The notes beneath the pieces are model-generated. The model did no database searches and had not been told where the DNA came from. It saw only the letters and a program-made list of their open reading frames with translations. Below, in pieces: positions 1 through 6,924 of a stretch of 15,145 nt of DNA; the stretch's first letter is position 1; each line of letters starts with the position of its first letter. The DNA is taken from the NCBI GenBank assembly GCA_002793115.1, contig PFPP01000006.1:1-15145 (forward strand), in the 5' to 3' direction. The translations under genes and the position numbers were made by a program. Source of the stretch: Candidatus Kaiserbacteria bacterium CG_4_10_14_0_2_um_filter_50_16 (lineage in GTDB: Bacteria > Patescibacteriota > Minisyncoccia > Phycocordibacterales > Phycocordibacteraceae).

Positions 1-113
1 ATCATGGCAGCGAATATGCTTCAGCTGATTATTCAACCATCTGCCAGGGCCTGAATATCAAACAATCAATGAGCCAGCCGGGCTGTCCTTTGGAGCATGG
101 AGAATGTGTCTAG
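1..113 (+). pseudogene. IS3-type transposase OrfB (DDE integrase core) remnant, cut by the left edge
   Basis: Frame 3 reads from the window edge to a TAG at 111-113. It begins with HGSEYAS, and the two bases before it fit an Asp codon, giving the D-H/R-G-S-E/Q-Y signature around the second catalytic Asp of IS3/rve-type transposases. It continues with IKQSMSQPGCP, matching the family's 'I.QSMSR.G.P.(D/E)N' segment. After PLEHGECV the reading stops where the family normally has an N-G/A..ESF motif with the catalytic Glu, so the C-terminus is missing. The stop lies against the end of the sigma-factor remnant on the other strand. The family is recognised by motif only; whether the part left of the window is intact is unknown. 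Confidence 0.65.
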
Positions 114-328
114 GGAAATGGGTACCTTCCACCTTGATGATACCTGCGTATATGCTTCCACGCCTTTATAAAAGAATCTTGTGCTATATCTTCGGCCGCT
201 TGAAGGTCGCCAGTTAGCTTGAAAGCAAAGTTGTATACATCTTTCAAGTATCGTTCAATGAGAAAACCGAGAGCTTTCTCGTCTCCCTCTAAATAATCAG
301 AAACGAGTTGTCCATCTGTTTCTTTCAT
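110..328 (-). pseudogene. Truncated sigma-70 family (ECF-like) RNA polymerase sigma factor, region 2 only
   Basis: The 72-residue product starts like many small sigma factors: an N-terminal 'QLVSDYLEGDEKAL' helix, then 'LIERYLKDVYNFAF' and 'AAEDIAQDSFIKAWKHI', which is sigma region 2.1-2.2 including the core-binding AEDIAQ/D-F-KAW signature. About residue 65 the similarity ends and a stop follows at 110-112. Regions 2.4 and 4 (-10 and -35 recognition) are absent, so the product cannot be a working sigma factor. The break coincides with the end of the transposase remnant at 1-113, suggesting that an insertion or a later deletion removed the rest. The start is ATG at 326-328 with a promoter-like -10 box 8 nt upstream. 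Confidence 0.75.
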
Positions 329-336
329 TTAAACGC

Positions 337-365
337 ATTGTATCAAAAATAAAATACACTTTCCA
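337..365 (-). promoter_or_regulatory. Probable promoter of the sigma-factor remnant (leaderless type)
   Basis: On the minus strand a TACAAT hexamer (337-342) is preceded by TGA, an extended -10. A weak -35 (TGGAAA, 360-365) lies 17 nt upstream. The ATG begins 8 nt after the -10 box, so a normal transcription start would fall at or next to the start codon. No Shine-Dalgarno sequence is present. Confidence 0.45.
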
Positions 366-386
366 GCCGTTGTACTTAATCATTTC

Positions 387-491
387 ATGAAGGCGCAGAT
401 TATCAGTCGCATCAAGAACGACGGCATATCTGTTGTTGATGCCGCGAAAGATCACGGTATATCCGTTGGGACAGAATTAGGACAGCCGTAA
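387..491 (+). pseudogene. Transposase OrfA N-terminal remnant (helix-turn-helix)
   Basis: An ATG at 387 opens a 34-codon reading frame, MKAQIISRIKNDGIS followed by VVDAAKDHGIS. This is the N-terminal helix-turn-helix of IS3-type OrfA proteins ('..I..RIK..G.SV..AA...GIS..T.Y.W'). Where the recognition helix should continue with T-I-Y-x-W the frame reads GTELGQP and stops at 489-491. The leucine zipper and any OrfB are missing downstream. Because this OrfA piece lies after, not before, the OrfB piece at 1-113, the two are probably from different insertions or a rearranged one. Too short to be functional; recognised by motif only. Confidence 0.55.
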
Positions 492-539
492 TTAATTCTA
501 CAGATTAGTTAGAACGAGACTGGGCAAATTTAACGTCAA

Positions 540-848
540 TCACCGTTCAACATCCAGCCAATCCGTCCTCCATAATCGTATTTCTTCAAGAAGCTCGGTG
601 GAGGGATTCTGGGCATACCATTTCCCGTCACTCCCTTGAAAAACAATAATGTCCTTCCTTGAAATACCTTCAGGGAGGCCGTGCAGGTCGCCTGCCACGT
701 CGAAGGTAACCGGCCATGTTTCGTGCTCCTTCTTCTTTTCGGACTTCTGCCGCCAGGCTTCTAGATCGACAATATCGGCCGATTTCCCCTCTTTTCTCTT
801 CTCATTCTTGTATGGCTCTTGTAGCTTCTCCGCTAAATTGTTTCTCAT
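540..848 (-). CDS. Small conserved-looking hypothetical protein (102 aa)
   Basis: I do not recognise a named family. The N-terminal ~45 residues are highly charged and probably helical (EKLQEPYKNEKRKEGK, then IVDLEAWRQKSEKKKEHE). The remainder looks like a small folded domain (TWPVTFDVAGDLHGLPEGIS, DIIVFQGSDGKWYAQ, LLEEIRLWR). There are no cysteines, signal peptide or membrane segment. ATG at 846-848 has an extended -10-like sequence (TGG-TATCAT) 6 nt upstream and no clear Shine-Dalgarno. The gene lies between degraded transposase and permease remnants, and its promoter abuts the beginning of the permease remnant on the other strand. The frame is intact and its composition is protein-like, so I treat it as a real gene of unknown function. 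Confidence 0.6.
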   Translation of the reverse strand: MRNNLAEKLQEPYKNEKRKEGKSADIVDLEAWRQKSEKKKEHETWPVTFDVAGDLHGLPEGISRKDIIVFQGSDGKWYAQNPSTELLEEIRLWRTDWLDVER

Positions 849-854
849 ACGAAT

Positions 855-863
855 ATGATACCA
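855..863 (-). promoter_or_regulatory. Extended -10 element of the 102-aa gene
   Basis: The minus strand reads TGG-TATCAT, with the hexamer at 855-860 and the TG dinucleotide at 862-863. The ATG begins 6 nt after the hexamer. No good -35 was seen. It has the same leaderless geometry as several other genes in the window. Confidence 0.35.
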
Positions 864-1743
864 CCAAGTATGGGTTAAAATACAAGAACGCTTTCGTCAC
901 GCTCGTTGTATTTACGCTTCTGGCGACTTTCTATTGGCACATAGTGCCGGATGTGCTTTTTATTTCTTACGCTAATGGATTTTTCGTTGCTTTTGATATT
1001 TTTATCATTATTTTCGGGGCTATTTTTTTCTTGAAGATCATACAGGAGTTGGAGGTGATTAAAAACGTTTCCTATTATCTCGAGCACTTTTCAAGAGATT
1101 ATCGGATACAGATAATCATATTGGCTTGGTTTTTTGAAAACTTCATAGAATGGACAGCTGGATTTGGAACTCCGGTTGCCGTTGTCGCTCCGCTTCTTGT
1201 GGGCCTGGGCCTGCCGGTAATCAGCGCTTTGGTGATAGCGCTTTTAGGCAACAGCGCCTCTGTAGTTTTTGGAGCCGCAGGAACGCCGATCCGAACTGGA
1301 TTTGCTAGGTTTGATGTCTCTTTGGCTTTGGGGAGTATCGGCATTTCTTTCTCTTTCATAACACCACATGTGTTTAATCTATTTAATCCTGGATTCGCCT
1401 TTATATTCGCAGGTTTGGTGACCATGTTCATTTGGAAAAGCGGGAAGAGAATTTTTTCATCTTCGATTGCAAACGCTTTTTTGCGACGATTTCAAACATC
1501 ATGTTCGGAAATTTTTTCAATACTGTGGGACAAGCGCTTGGTTTCAACGTTAGCATGTTATTGTCGCTGGGCGTCGTCGGGGCGTCGGCAGGCAACATGA
1601 TAGCTCTTACTGATATGTTGGCGGGTGAAGCGGTAATCGGCGTAAAAAATCGCGAACGGCAGATTCTCAAGGGGGTTTTTGTTCCCTGCACAATATATCT
1701 CATACTGGTCGGAATTACTGGAATGTTGATGGCGTATATATGA
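857..1743 (+). pseudogene. L-lactate permease (LldP/LctP family), degraded: no start, internal deletion, frame change
   Basis: LldP-family proteins import lactate with protons and are about 500-550 residues with 12 or more membrane helices. Frame 2 from ~857 to ~1440 encodes an N-terminal part with family features: a membrane helix starting about YKNAFVTLVV, DIFIIIFGAIFFLKIIQ, FFENFIEWTAGFGTPVAVVA (the conserved 'GxxEGxAGFGTP' element), LLGNSASVVFGAAGTPI and FNLFNPGFAFIFAG. The C-terminal end is in frame 1 from ~1489 to the TGA at 1741-1743: ISNIMFGNFFNT (from the 'GS.T.SN..FG' element), then GVVGASAGNMIAL. About 200 residues between them are missing, and the join changes frame. The first ~20 residues with an ATG are also missing upstream. 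Only about 290 residues' worth of family sequence remain, so this is a pseudogene. Confidence 0.85.
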
Positions 1744-1801
1744 ACTATACACATTGTGGCATTTTTGTTATTTACGGTTTTTTTATTAATACCAATCAGG
1801 A

Positions 1802-1807
1802 TATACT
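1802..1807 (+). promoter_or_regulatory. -10 element upstream of the VanY-like gene
   Basis: TATACT lies at 1802-1807, followed by GGAGGG and then ATG at 1814. With a start site about 7 nt after the -10, the transcript would begin at the ATG. Alternatively GGAGG (1808-1812) could serve as Shine-Dalgarno for an in-frame TTG at 1820, with 7 nt spacing, if transcription starts further upstream. No convincing -35. Confidence 0.4.
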
Positions 1808-1813
1808 GGAGGG

Positions 1814-2740
1814 ATGTCATTGAAGAATAGGGTCTTTTTAAAGCATATGTCGCGCGGGCAGTGGTTCATTGTTGCCGGAGGTACTGCAGTCATCATTCTC
1901 ATCGGCGTTCTGTCATGGTATGGCTACACACGCTTCGCTATTCTTTCAAAACGGATCGCGCGACTTGATACAAAAATTGACGAACGACTTGCGTCAATCA
2001 CTGAGCTTCTGCAGAACAATCTGGCTGAAGCAACCACGTCATTCGGGAATGCGCTCAATCAAGAAACGAAAAATATTCAGGTGCAGTTGGGTGGAGTCAA
2101 AAATCAAGTCGGCTCGATTACCGATACTGTGACTGACCTGCAGAAGCTGAGTAAGATCGATCCTGAGCTCCTTGCAAAGTATTCAAAGATTTTTTTCCTT
2201 AGTGATACATATGCGCCCGCGCGGCTCGTCGAGATTCCTCTTGCATATAAATATTCCGAAAAGGCACAACTCCAAATAATCCCGGAAGTCCTCCATTATG
2301 TACAGAAAATGCTAGACCAAGCAAAAATAGACGGTATCGCACTGTATGTCGAATCGGCATACCGTTCATTCGCTACCCAGCAAGCACTCAAGGGACAATA
2401 TACGGTCATCTATGGCGCTGGCACCGCGAACCAATTCTCTGCGGACCAAGGTTATTCTGAACACCAGCTCGGCACCACTGTTGACCTAATCACGACCGGA
2501 TTAGATGGTAAGCTCGCCGGATTTGAGACTACATCGGCTTATGCGTGGGTTATCGCCAACGCGTATCGCTATGGATTCGTCATCTCATATCCGAAAGACA
2601 ACAGCTATTACATCTTCGAGCCATGGCATTGGCGCTTCGTCGGTGTGAAGCTCGCGACCGATCTCAATAATTCGAATACGTATTTTTATACGATGGACCA
2701 GCGCACCATCGACACCTATCTCATATCTCTGTTCGATTGA
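1814..2740 (+). CDS. Membrane-anchored D-alanyl-D-alanine carboxypeptidase, VanY/DacB-type zinc peptidase (M15B)
   Basis: The enzyme removes the terminal D-Ala from peptidoglycan stem peptides outside the membrane. The 308-residue chain has a short cytoplasmic N-terminus, one membrane helix at about 17-36, a coiled-coil-like stalk at about 41-115, and a C-terminal M15 peptidase domain. Family residues are visible: ESAYRSFATQQ at 180-190 (substrate-binding Arg), the SEHQLGTTVDL block with zinc ligands His217 and Asp224, and EPWHWRFVG with catalytic Glu269 and zinc ligand His272. All are in the right order, so the enzyme should be active. The start is uncertain by two codons: ATG 1814 suits a leaderless mRNA, while TTG 1820 has an ideally spaced GGAGG. 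The long stalk suggests it reaches across the periplasm-like space to the wall. Stop is TGA. The following PAP2 gene is 44 nt away and has its own -10 box. Confidence 0.9.
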   Translation: MSLKNRVFLKHMSRGQWFIVAGGTAVIILIGVLSWYGYTRFAILSKRIARLDTKIDERLASITELLQNNLAEATTSFGNALNQETKNIQVQLGGVKNQVGSITDTVTDLQKLSKIDPELLAKYSKIFFLSDTYAPARLVEIPLAYKYSEKAQLQIIPEVLHYVQKMLDQAKIDGIALYVESAYRSFATQQALKGQYTVIYGAGTANQFSADQGYSEHQLGTTVDLITTGLDGKLAGFETTSAYAWVIANAYRYGFVISYPKDNSYYIFEPWHWRFVGVKLATDLNNSNTYFYTMDQRTIDTYLISLFD

Positions 2741-2767
2741 TACTCAATTCATAGATCCGTAGGATTG

Positions 2768-2778
2768 TATACTATACT
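2768..2778 (+). promoter_or_regulatory. Overlapping -10 boxes before the PAP2 gene
   Basis: Two overlapping TATACT hexamers occur at 2768-2773 and 2773-2778. The second ends 6 nt before the ATG at 2785 and the first 11 nt before it. No Shine-Dalgarno lies between them and the start, suggesting a leaderless or near-leaderless message. No good -35 was found. Confidence 0.45.
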
Positions 2779-2784
2779 TAACTT

Positions 2785-3447
2785 ATGTTGAAGCAAAGTT
2801 TGAACAGATGGTGGTTATTCGGTTCAGTCGCGTTGATCCTGCTTCTCGCTTTCTTTACGAGAGAGGTACTGACTGCGCATAGTTTTGTATACAGCATTGA
2901 CATCTGGTTTGAGAATTTGCTCCTTTCTATCCGCACTCCTTTTCTGCTAATTATATTTAGTTGGATAACTTTTTTTGGGAGTACCTTCGTCGCTCTTATA
3001 CTAGCAGGGCTCGTGAGTGTTGCGATTTTATTCTTTAAAATTAATAAGTCGTACCTGCTTGGTCTGGCTGTTATGTTTATCGGAGCTATTGCTTCGGATT
3101 ATCTTATAAAAATTATCATCGGGCGAGCCCGGCCGGGCGGCCTTATTCCGTCTATTGCCGAATCCTCGTTCTCTTTTCCGAGCGGACATTCCGTAATGGC
3201 GATGGCTCTCTATGGCTTTATTGCCCTTATCCTATGCGAACTCTATCCGAAAAAAACGAAAATGCTAGTGACCATCGCTATAATAGTGATTCTTGTTATA
3301 GGATTCAGCAGACTCTATCTTGGTGTTCACTTCTCCAGTGACGTTATCGCCGGATATATATTGGGAGGATTATGGCTGTTGACGGGGATTGCGATTAAAA
3401 ACAGATTCCAGTCTGATAACCGCTTTTCAAACTATTCAATTCGTTAA
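2785..3447 (+). CDS. PAP2-family membrane phosphatase (undecaprenyl-diphosphatase/phosphatidic acid phosphatase type)
   Basis: An integral membrane phosphatase whose relatives dephosphorylate undecaprenyl diphosphate or other lipid phosphates. The 220-residue chain has about six hydrophobic helices and the full three-part acid phosphatase signature: KIIIGRARP (K109-x6-R116-P117), PSGH (132-135), and SRLYLGVHFSSD (S175-R176...His182...Asp186). The active site should face outward. Flanked by a wall carboxypeptidase and another membrane protein, it most plausibly recycles the lipid carrier for wall synthesis, but substrate cannot be told from sequence. Its 3' end overlaps the next gene by 59 nt in another frame, suggesting co-transcription. 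Confidence 0.9.
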   Translation: MLKQSLNRWWLFGSVALILLLAFFTREVLTAHSFVYSIDIWFENLLLSIRTPFLLIIFSWITFFGSTFVALILAGLVSVAILFFKINKSYLLGLAVMFIGAIASDYLIKIIIGRARPGGLIPSIAESSFSFPSGHSVMAMALYGFIALILCELYPKKTKMLVTIAIIVILVIGFSRLYLGVHFSSDVIAGYILGGLWLLTGIAIKNRFQSDNRFSNYSIR

Positions 3448-3955
3448 TACCATCTATTCGCGCACTGGCATTTTTGCCACCGCCACGGCGGCTGTGTGGA
3501 TCGCGGTAACGGCGTTCGGGGAGTTTTTCGACGGGGCACTGAATTCGGCGTGCTATTCGTATCTGGGATGCGACTCAGGATTCTTCGGCTATGATGCTAT
3601 CGAACATTTCTTATTCGGGTTTGCGGCGGTATTGGCTATTGTATGGGTATGCCGGAAATTTCCTCAATATTCGATCCTAAGCACTTCCTATTGGGAAACA
3701 GGACTCGTATTAGTGGCGAGTATCACGCTCATCGCCGTCCTGTGGGAAATAGGTGAGTGTTTCCGCGATGCGTACCTGCTCGATATAGCGCATGAGACTT
3801 TACTGGATTTTGCACGCCACATAAATTATCTCGCCCAACCGAGCAATATCGACACGATGGGTGATCTGGCATTCAATCTCTTCGGTTCCCTCCTAGCGGT
3901 TTTCTATATAAATCCTAGGCTACAAAAATTTTGTGCGTGCACTACGTGGCTTTAG
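3389..3955 (+). CDS. Polytopic membrane protein resembling VanZ/YjdF (DUF2238-like) families
   Basis: The 188-residue protein has about four hydrophobic segments (near 25-45, 70-88, 104-122 and 158-176). Conserved-looking polar residues lie in or beside helices: YDAIEHFLFGF (Asp69, His73), VLWEIGECFRD (Glu120, Glu123, Asp127) and IDTMGDLAFNLFGSLLA (Asp155, Asp159, Asn163). The 'D-x-x-x-H-F..G...WE...D..D...N..G' layout is that of VanZ-like and YjdF-like membrane proteins, whose activity is not established. The only usable start is TTG at 3389, 59 nt inside the PAP2 gene, with GGGGA directly before it; no in-frame ATG exists until residue 157. Translation may be coupled to the PAP2 gene. It ends 8 nt from a tRNA gene on the opposite strand. 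Confidence 0.65.
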   Translation: MRLKTDSSLITAFQTIQFVNTIYSRTGIFATATAAVWIAVTAFGEFFDGALNSACYSYLGCDSGFFGYDAIEHFLFGFAAVLAIVWVCRKFPQYSILSTSYWETGLVLVASITLIAVLWEIGECFRDAYLLDIAHETLLDFARHINYLAQPSNIDTMGDLAFNLFGSLLAVFYINPRLQKFCACTTWL

Positions 3956-3963
3956 TGAAGCAG

Positions 3964-4036
3964 TGGACCCGAGCGGACTTGAACCGCTTGCCTCGTCAAT
4001 GCGAATGACGCGCTCTACCAGATGAGCTACGGGCCC
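3964..4036 (-). tRNA. tRNA-Ala (anticodon CGC)
   Basis: The minus strand folds into a complete 73-nt cloverleaf: acceptor GGGCCCG/CGGGTCC, D stem GCTC/GAGC, anticodon stem CGTCA/TGACG with loop TTCGCAT (anticodon CGC, reads GCG), and T stem AGCGG/CCGCT. The acceptor contains the G3:U70 wobble pair, the alanine identity element. Discriminator is A and CCA is not encoded. It sits 26 nt downstream of the response-regulator gene and has its own promoter inside that gene's end. Confidence 0.95.
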
Positions 4037-4054
4037 ATTCAAGCATCTTCATTT

Positions 4055-4083
4055 ATTATAAATTATTTCTGTACATTACTCAA
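4055..4083 (-). promoter_or_regulatory. Promoter of tRNA-Ala(CGC)
   Basis: On the minus strand TTGAGT (4078-4083) and TATAAT (4055-4060) are separated by exactly 17 nt. The tRNA 5' end lies 18 nt after the -10 box, allowing a short leader. The -35 and most of the spacer lie within the last codons of the response-regulator gene. Confidence 0.65.
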
Positions 4084-4875
4084 TACCCTCTGAACGTGCG
4101 AAATGATTTCTTCGAGGTTGAAATTAACCTTTACCATGAATTCCTGTGCGCCGAGACTCATTGCACGATCGATATCCTTCTTCTCTCCCAGGTTCGAGAG
4201 TATGATGACCGGAATCGAGGCGAGACGCTCATCCTTCTTAAGTCGCGAGAGAATTTCGAAACCATCAATACCTGGAAGAATAAGATCGAGGAGAATGATA
4301 TCTGGTTTCCAGTTTTCGAGGATTCCGAAAGCTCCTTTCGCATCGATGGCGCTTTCTACCTTGAGCCCGCTGGAAAAAAGCTTGTGGATGAAGAGATTGC
4401 GGAGAAATTTATCGTCCTCGACAACCAAAACTCCTTTCCCTTTCATATCTTGGTCAATAATTGGTAGTTGTGCCACTTCTTCTGTTGCCTTGGAGTGTCC
4501 ATTCTCCTGCAATAGCGCCTGCACCTTTTCTAGCACTTCGGCAGGATCAAAAATGGCCTTGATAAGAAAATCTTTTGCACCGAGTTTTTTGGCAAGTTCT
4601 ACTTCTACCGGCTGTCCGGAGTTTGAAATAATAATGACGGGGATGTCCTTGAGGGCCGGATCCGTACTCATCTCTCTCAGTACTTCCATGCCGTTTTTTT
4701 TGGGCATGAGAACATCAAGAAGAATAAGATCTGGCTTCAGGCCACCTCGTAATTTCTGAAGTGCAATCTCCCCATCTTCAGCTTCTTCAACCGCGTAGCC
4801 GCTCTTCGAGAACTTTTCTAACAAAACATTCCGCAATGTTTGATCATCTTCAACAATAAAGATTTTTTTGCTCAT
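4063..4875 (-). CDS. Response regulator with two receiver domains and no output domain
   Basis: The 270-residue protein consists of two complete CheY-like receivers joined by a ~25-residue linker. Receiver 1 (about 3-122) has acidic pocket Glu9/Asp10/Asp11, phospho-acceptor Asp54 (LILLDVLMP), Ser84 and Lys106. Receiver 2 (about 147-266) has Glu153/Asp154/Asp155, Asp197 (IILLDLILPG), Ser227 and Lys249. Both look phosphorylatable. There is no DNA-binding or enzymatic domain, so it presumably acts by protein contact or as a phosphate relay. It is the last gene after the histidine kinase, 9 nt downstream, and is the obvious partner. A TATAAT 8 nt before its ATG may give a separate leaderless transcript. 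Confidence 0.93.
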   Translation of the reverse strand: MSKKIFIVEDDQTLRNVLLEKFSKSGYAVEEAEDGEIALQKLRGGLKPDLILLDVLMPKKNGMEVLREMSTDPALKDIPVIIISNSGQPVEVELAKKLGAKDFLIKAIFDPAEVLEKVQALLQENGHSKATEEVAQLPIIDQDMKGKGVLVVEDDKFLRNLFIHKLFSSGLKVESAIDAKGAFGILENWKPDIILLDLILPGIDGFEILSRLKKDERLASIPVIILSNLGEKKDIDRAMSLGAQEFMVKVNFNLEEIISHVQRVLSNVQK

Positions 4876-4883
4876 ATGGCTAT

Positions 4884-4889
4884 ATTATA
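4884..4889 (-). promoter_or_regulatory. Possible internal -10 element of the response-regulator gene
   Basis: TATAAT on the minus strand at 4884-4889 overlaps the histidine-kinase stop codon and ends 8 nt before the response-regulator ATG. There is no Shine-Dalgarno and no good -35. It could allow more regulator than kinase to be made. Confidence 0.35.
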
Positions 4890-6696
4890 CATCATCTAAT
4901 AAAGCGTCATCTTTTGGAATATGCTGTGCATCTAAAGGAAGCGAAAAAGAGAACACCGAGCCGGTTCCTTCTTGTGACTCGACATGGAGCGATCCGCCGT
5001 GTCGCACCGCCACATTTTTTGCGAGATAGAGTCCTAAGCCGGAACCGCCTGTTTGGATATGCAGTGCGTTATTTGCTCGGAAAAATTTAGTGAAAAGCAT
5101 ATTCATCTGTTCTTTCGGGATGCCAATGCCCGTATCTCGCACGTGTATCTCTAGAAATCCATCGTGAATATTGATCTCTATTGAAACTTTTCCGCCGGCT
5201 AATGTATATTTGATCGAGTTGTCAACCAAATTTTGAAGGGCGAGCGCTACTTTATTTGCATCAAACACAAACAGTGGCGGATTTTCTTTCGGCATCGTTA
5301 TACTGATTGCTACGCCTCTCTCGCGAGCAGGTATTTTCATCAACTCGACGACACCTTCAATAGTTTTCATGATGTCATTCTGTTTGAAGTCATAGCCGAA
5401 GCGGCCCTCTTCAATACGTGCGACGTTCAGGAGATCGTTAACCAGCTGTATCATCTTCTCATTTGTTTCGTAGCCGTTGCTCAGAAGCTCATACTGCGAA
5501 GAATTAATGGGTCCTTCGTCGCCGTTGAGAATCATGTGGAGCGTCCATTTGACCGCTGAAAGCGGTGTGCGCAATTGATGCGCGGCAATTGAAATGAATT
5601 CGCTCTTGCTCCTTGCAATATTTTTCTCGCGTGTCACATCGCGCACGAGTTTTATAAACCCCTGTTGTTCTTTGGTCGTCTGATCGGTAATTGGCACCGT
5701 GATAATTTGCAATTCGCGCTCAAGCGGATAGGAGATGGTCATTTCGTTTATTTCCGCATTGAATTTCGTCAAGTTACGTTTAACCTTATTTGTCGCAGAC
5801 GCTAGTGCGGGATATGAGACGTCAATCAGGCTCTTCCGGTTCTTCGTATCGATATCTTTCGGGAGAACTTCTTTCCCAACCACCTCCTCGCGATCAATTC
5901 CTAGAAGCATTTCTGCGGCGCGATTCATGCGAAGTAGGGTGAAATCGTTATCATATTCGAGAAGACCGTCAGTGAGATTTTCGATAATCGTCTCGATATG
6001 AGCCTTCGACTGGATGATTTCCCGCGTTTTTTCTTCGACCTGCTTTCCAAGCTTTTTTGAATATTCCTCTGCAAGTTTCCTCCGTTCCTCTTCCGTCTTT
6101 TTTACTACAGTGATCTTTTCTGCCTGTTCTCGCTCGCGCTGTACATCCGCTTCACGCAGATCTTCTATCATAAGACGAAGACCTACAAATAGTTCGGTGA
6201 ATTCATCTTCTTGGTAAGAAATCTCCGGGGTATCTGAAAAATTTCCTACAGCAGTCCGTTGTAAAAATGGGGTAAGTTCTGAAAGTCGCTTTGCGGTGTT
6301 TGTTTTATAATTCTCAAGTTTTTTTTCGTTAGAAATATCCCGGAATACGAGCAGACCAATTTCACTGTTCTCGAACTTAATTGAGCGTGCAGAGATAAAT
6401 ATAGGGAAGTTATTTCCAGACCATGATGTTAGATGGGCGACCTTGCCGGGCGGAACTGTAAATACTTTTCTCGCGGTGAAGATTTGGTAGGTGATGCGTT
6501 CTTCCGACTCGAGCGGACTGAAATCAAATGTGAGCGCTAGTGCGTCATCTATGTGCTTGCCGATGAGGTCATCGCTGGTATAATCGAGCAGTAGACTCGC
6601 ATGTGGATTAATGAGAGTAATTGTCCCATCCGGAGCAAATATAATGACACCCTCTGCGACAAAAGATAGAACGCCGCCAAGAATGGATTGCGCCAT
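4885..6696 (-). CDS. Soluble sensor histidine kinase: PAS, HAMP-like, coiled coil, PAS, HisKA, HATPase
   Basis: The 603-residue protein has no membrane helix, so it senses an internal signal. Order: PAS domain at about 8-122 (EGVIIFAPDGTITLINPHAS); a HAMP-like stretch at about 132-185 (TPFLQRTAVGNFSD...DEFTELF...MIEDL); a charged coiled coil at 183-235; a second PAS at about 236-357 (ENLTDGLLEYDNDFTLLRMN). HisKA follows with phospho-acceptor His373 in FISIAAHQLRTPLSAVKW. The ATPase domain has the N box with Asn493 (LVDNSIKYT), G1 DTGIG (521-525), F box FTKFF and G2 GGSGLGLYLAK (550-560). All catalytic motifs are present. It lies between a DUF1059 gene (15 nt upstream) and its response regulator (9 nt downstream). 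The PAS ligand cannot be predicted. Confidence 0.94.
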   Translation of the reverse strand: MAQSILGGVLSFVAEGVIIFAPDGTITLINPHASLLLDYTSDDLIGKHIDDALALTFDFSPLESEERITYQIFTARKVFTVPPGKVAHLTSWSGNNFPIFISARSIKFENSEIGLLVFRDISNEKKLENYKTNTAKRLSELTPFLQRTAVGNFSDTPEISYQEDEFTELFVGLRLMIEDLREADVQREREQAEKITVVKKTEEERRKLAEEYSKKLGKQVEEKTREIIQSKAHIETIIENLTDGLLEYDNDFTLLRMNRAAEMLLGIDREEVVGKEVLPKDIDTKNRKSLIDVSYPALASATNKVKRNLTKFNAEINEMTISYPLERELQIITVPITDQTTKEQQGFIKLVRDVTREKNIARSKSEFISIAAHQLRTPLSAVKWTLHMILNGDEGPINSSQYELLSNGYETNEKMIQLVNDLLNVARIEEGRFGYDFKQNDIMKTIEGVVELMKIPARERGVAISITMPKENPPLFVFDANKVALALQNLVDNSIKYTLAGGKVSIEINIHDGFLEIHVRDTGIGIPKEQMNMLFTKFFRANNALHIQTGGSGLGLYLAKNVAVRHGGSLHVESQEGTGSVFSFSLPLDAQHIPKDDALLDDV

Positions 6697-6711
6697 GAAA
6701 AATACCCAAAA

Positions 6712-6909
6712 TTATGCGGCGACTGCGGGTGTTTCTGGAATATCTTTAATCGCCGCACGACACTTTTGGTCGATGTGCGGAGAAATTGTGGGGAGATTGT
6801 GTTCGTTAGCCGCGTGCGCCGCCGCTTGTGCCATAATGTCCTCCTCGGTCTCGCCGGTAAACTTCACATCGCAATCAACACCGATATCTCTGCAAGTAAG
6901 CTGTTTCAT
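6712..6909 (-). CDS. DUF1059 family small protein
   Basis: This 65-residue protein matches DUF1059: it begins MKQLTCRDIGVDCD with the paired cysteines Cys6 and Cys13, then the conserved TGETEEDIMAQAAAHAANEH helix, and a C-terminal helix ending near IKDIP. The family has no known biochemical function; the CxxxxxxC arrangement could bind metal or be redox active, which is inference. Stop is 15 nt before the histidine kinase and start 15 nt after the SpoIIAA-like gene, so the four genes are probably one operon. Length and start fit the family. Confidence 0.85.
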   Translation of the reverse strand: MKQLTCRDIGVDCDVKFTGETEEDIMAQAAAHAANEHNLPTISPHIDQKCRAAIKDIPETPAVAA

Positions 6910-6924
6910 TTTATTGTAATGAAT

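Noticed and set aside
716..850. N-terminal extension of the permease frame
   Set aside because: This part is antisense to the 102-aa gene and reads as a low-similarity basic/serine-rich peptide with no membrane-helix pattern; permease similarity begins near 857.
1428..1820. 130-codon minus-strand frame opposite the permease remnant
   Set aside because: Shadow of the permease C-terminus and spacer; no protein family features or start signals.
4103..4759. Long plus-strand reading frame antisense to the response regulator
   Set aside because: Serine/arginine-rich shadow of a clear two-receiver gene; no domain recognisable.
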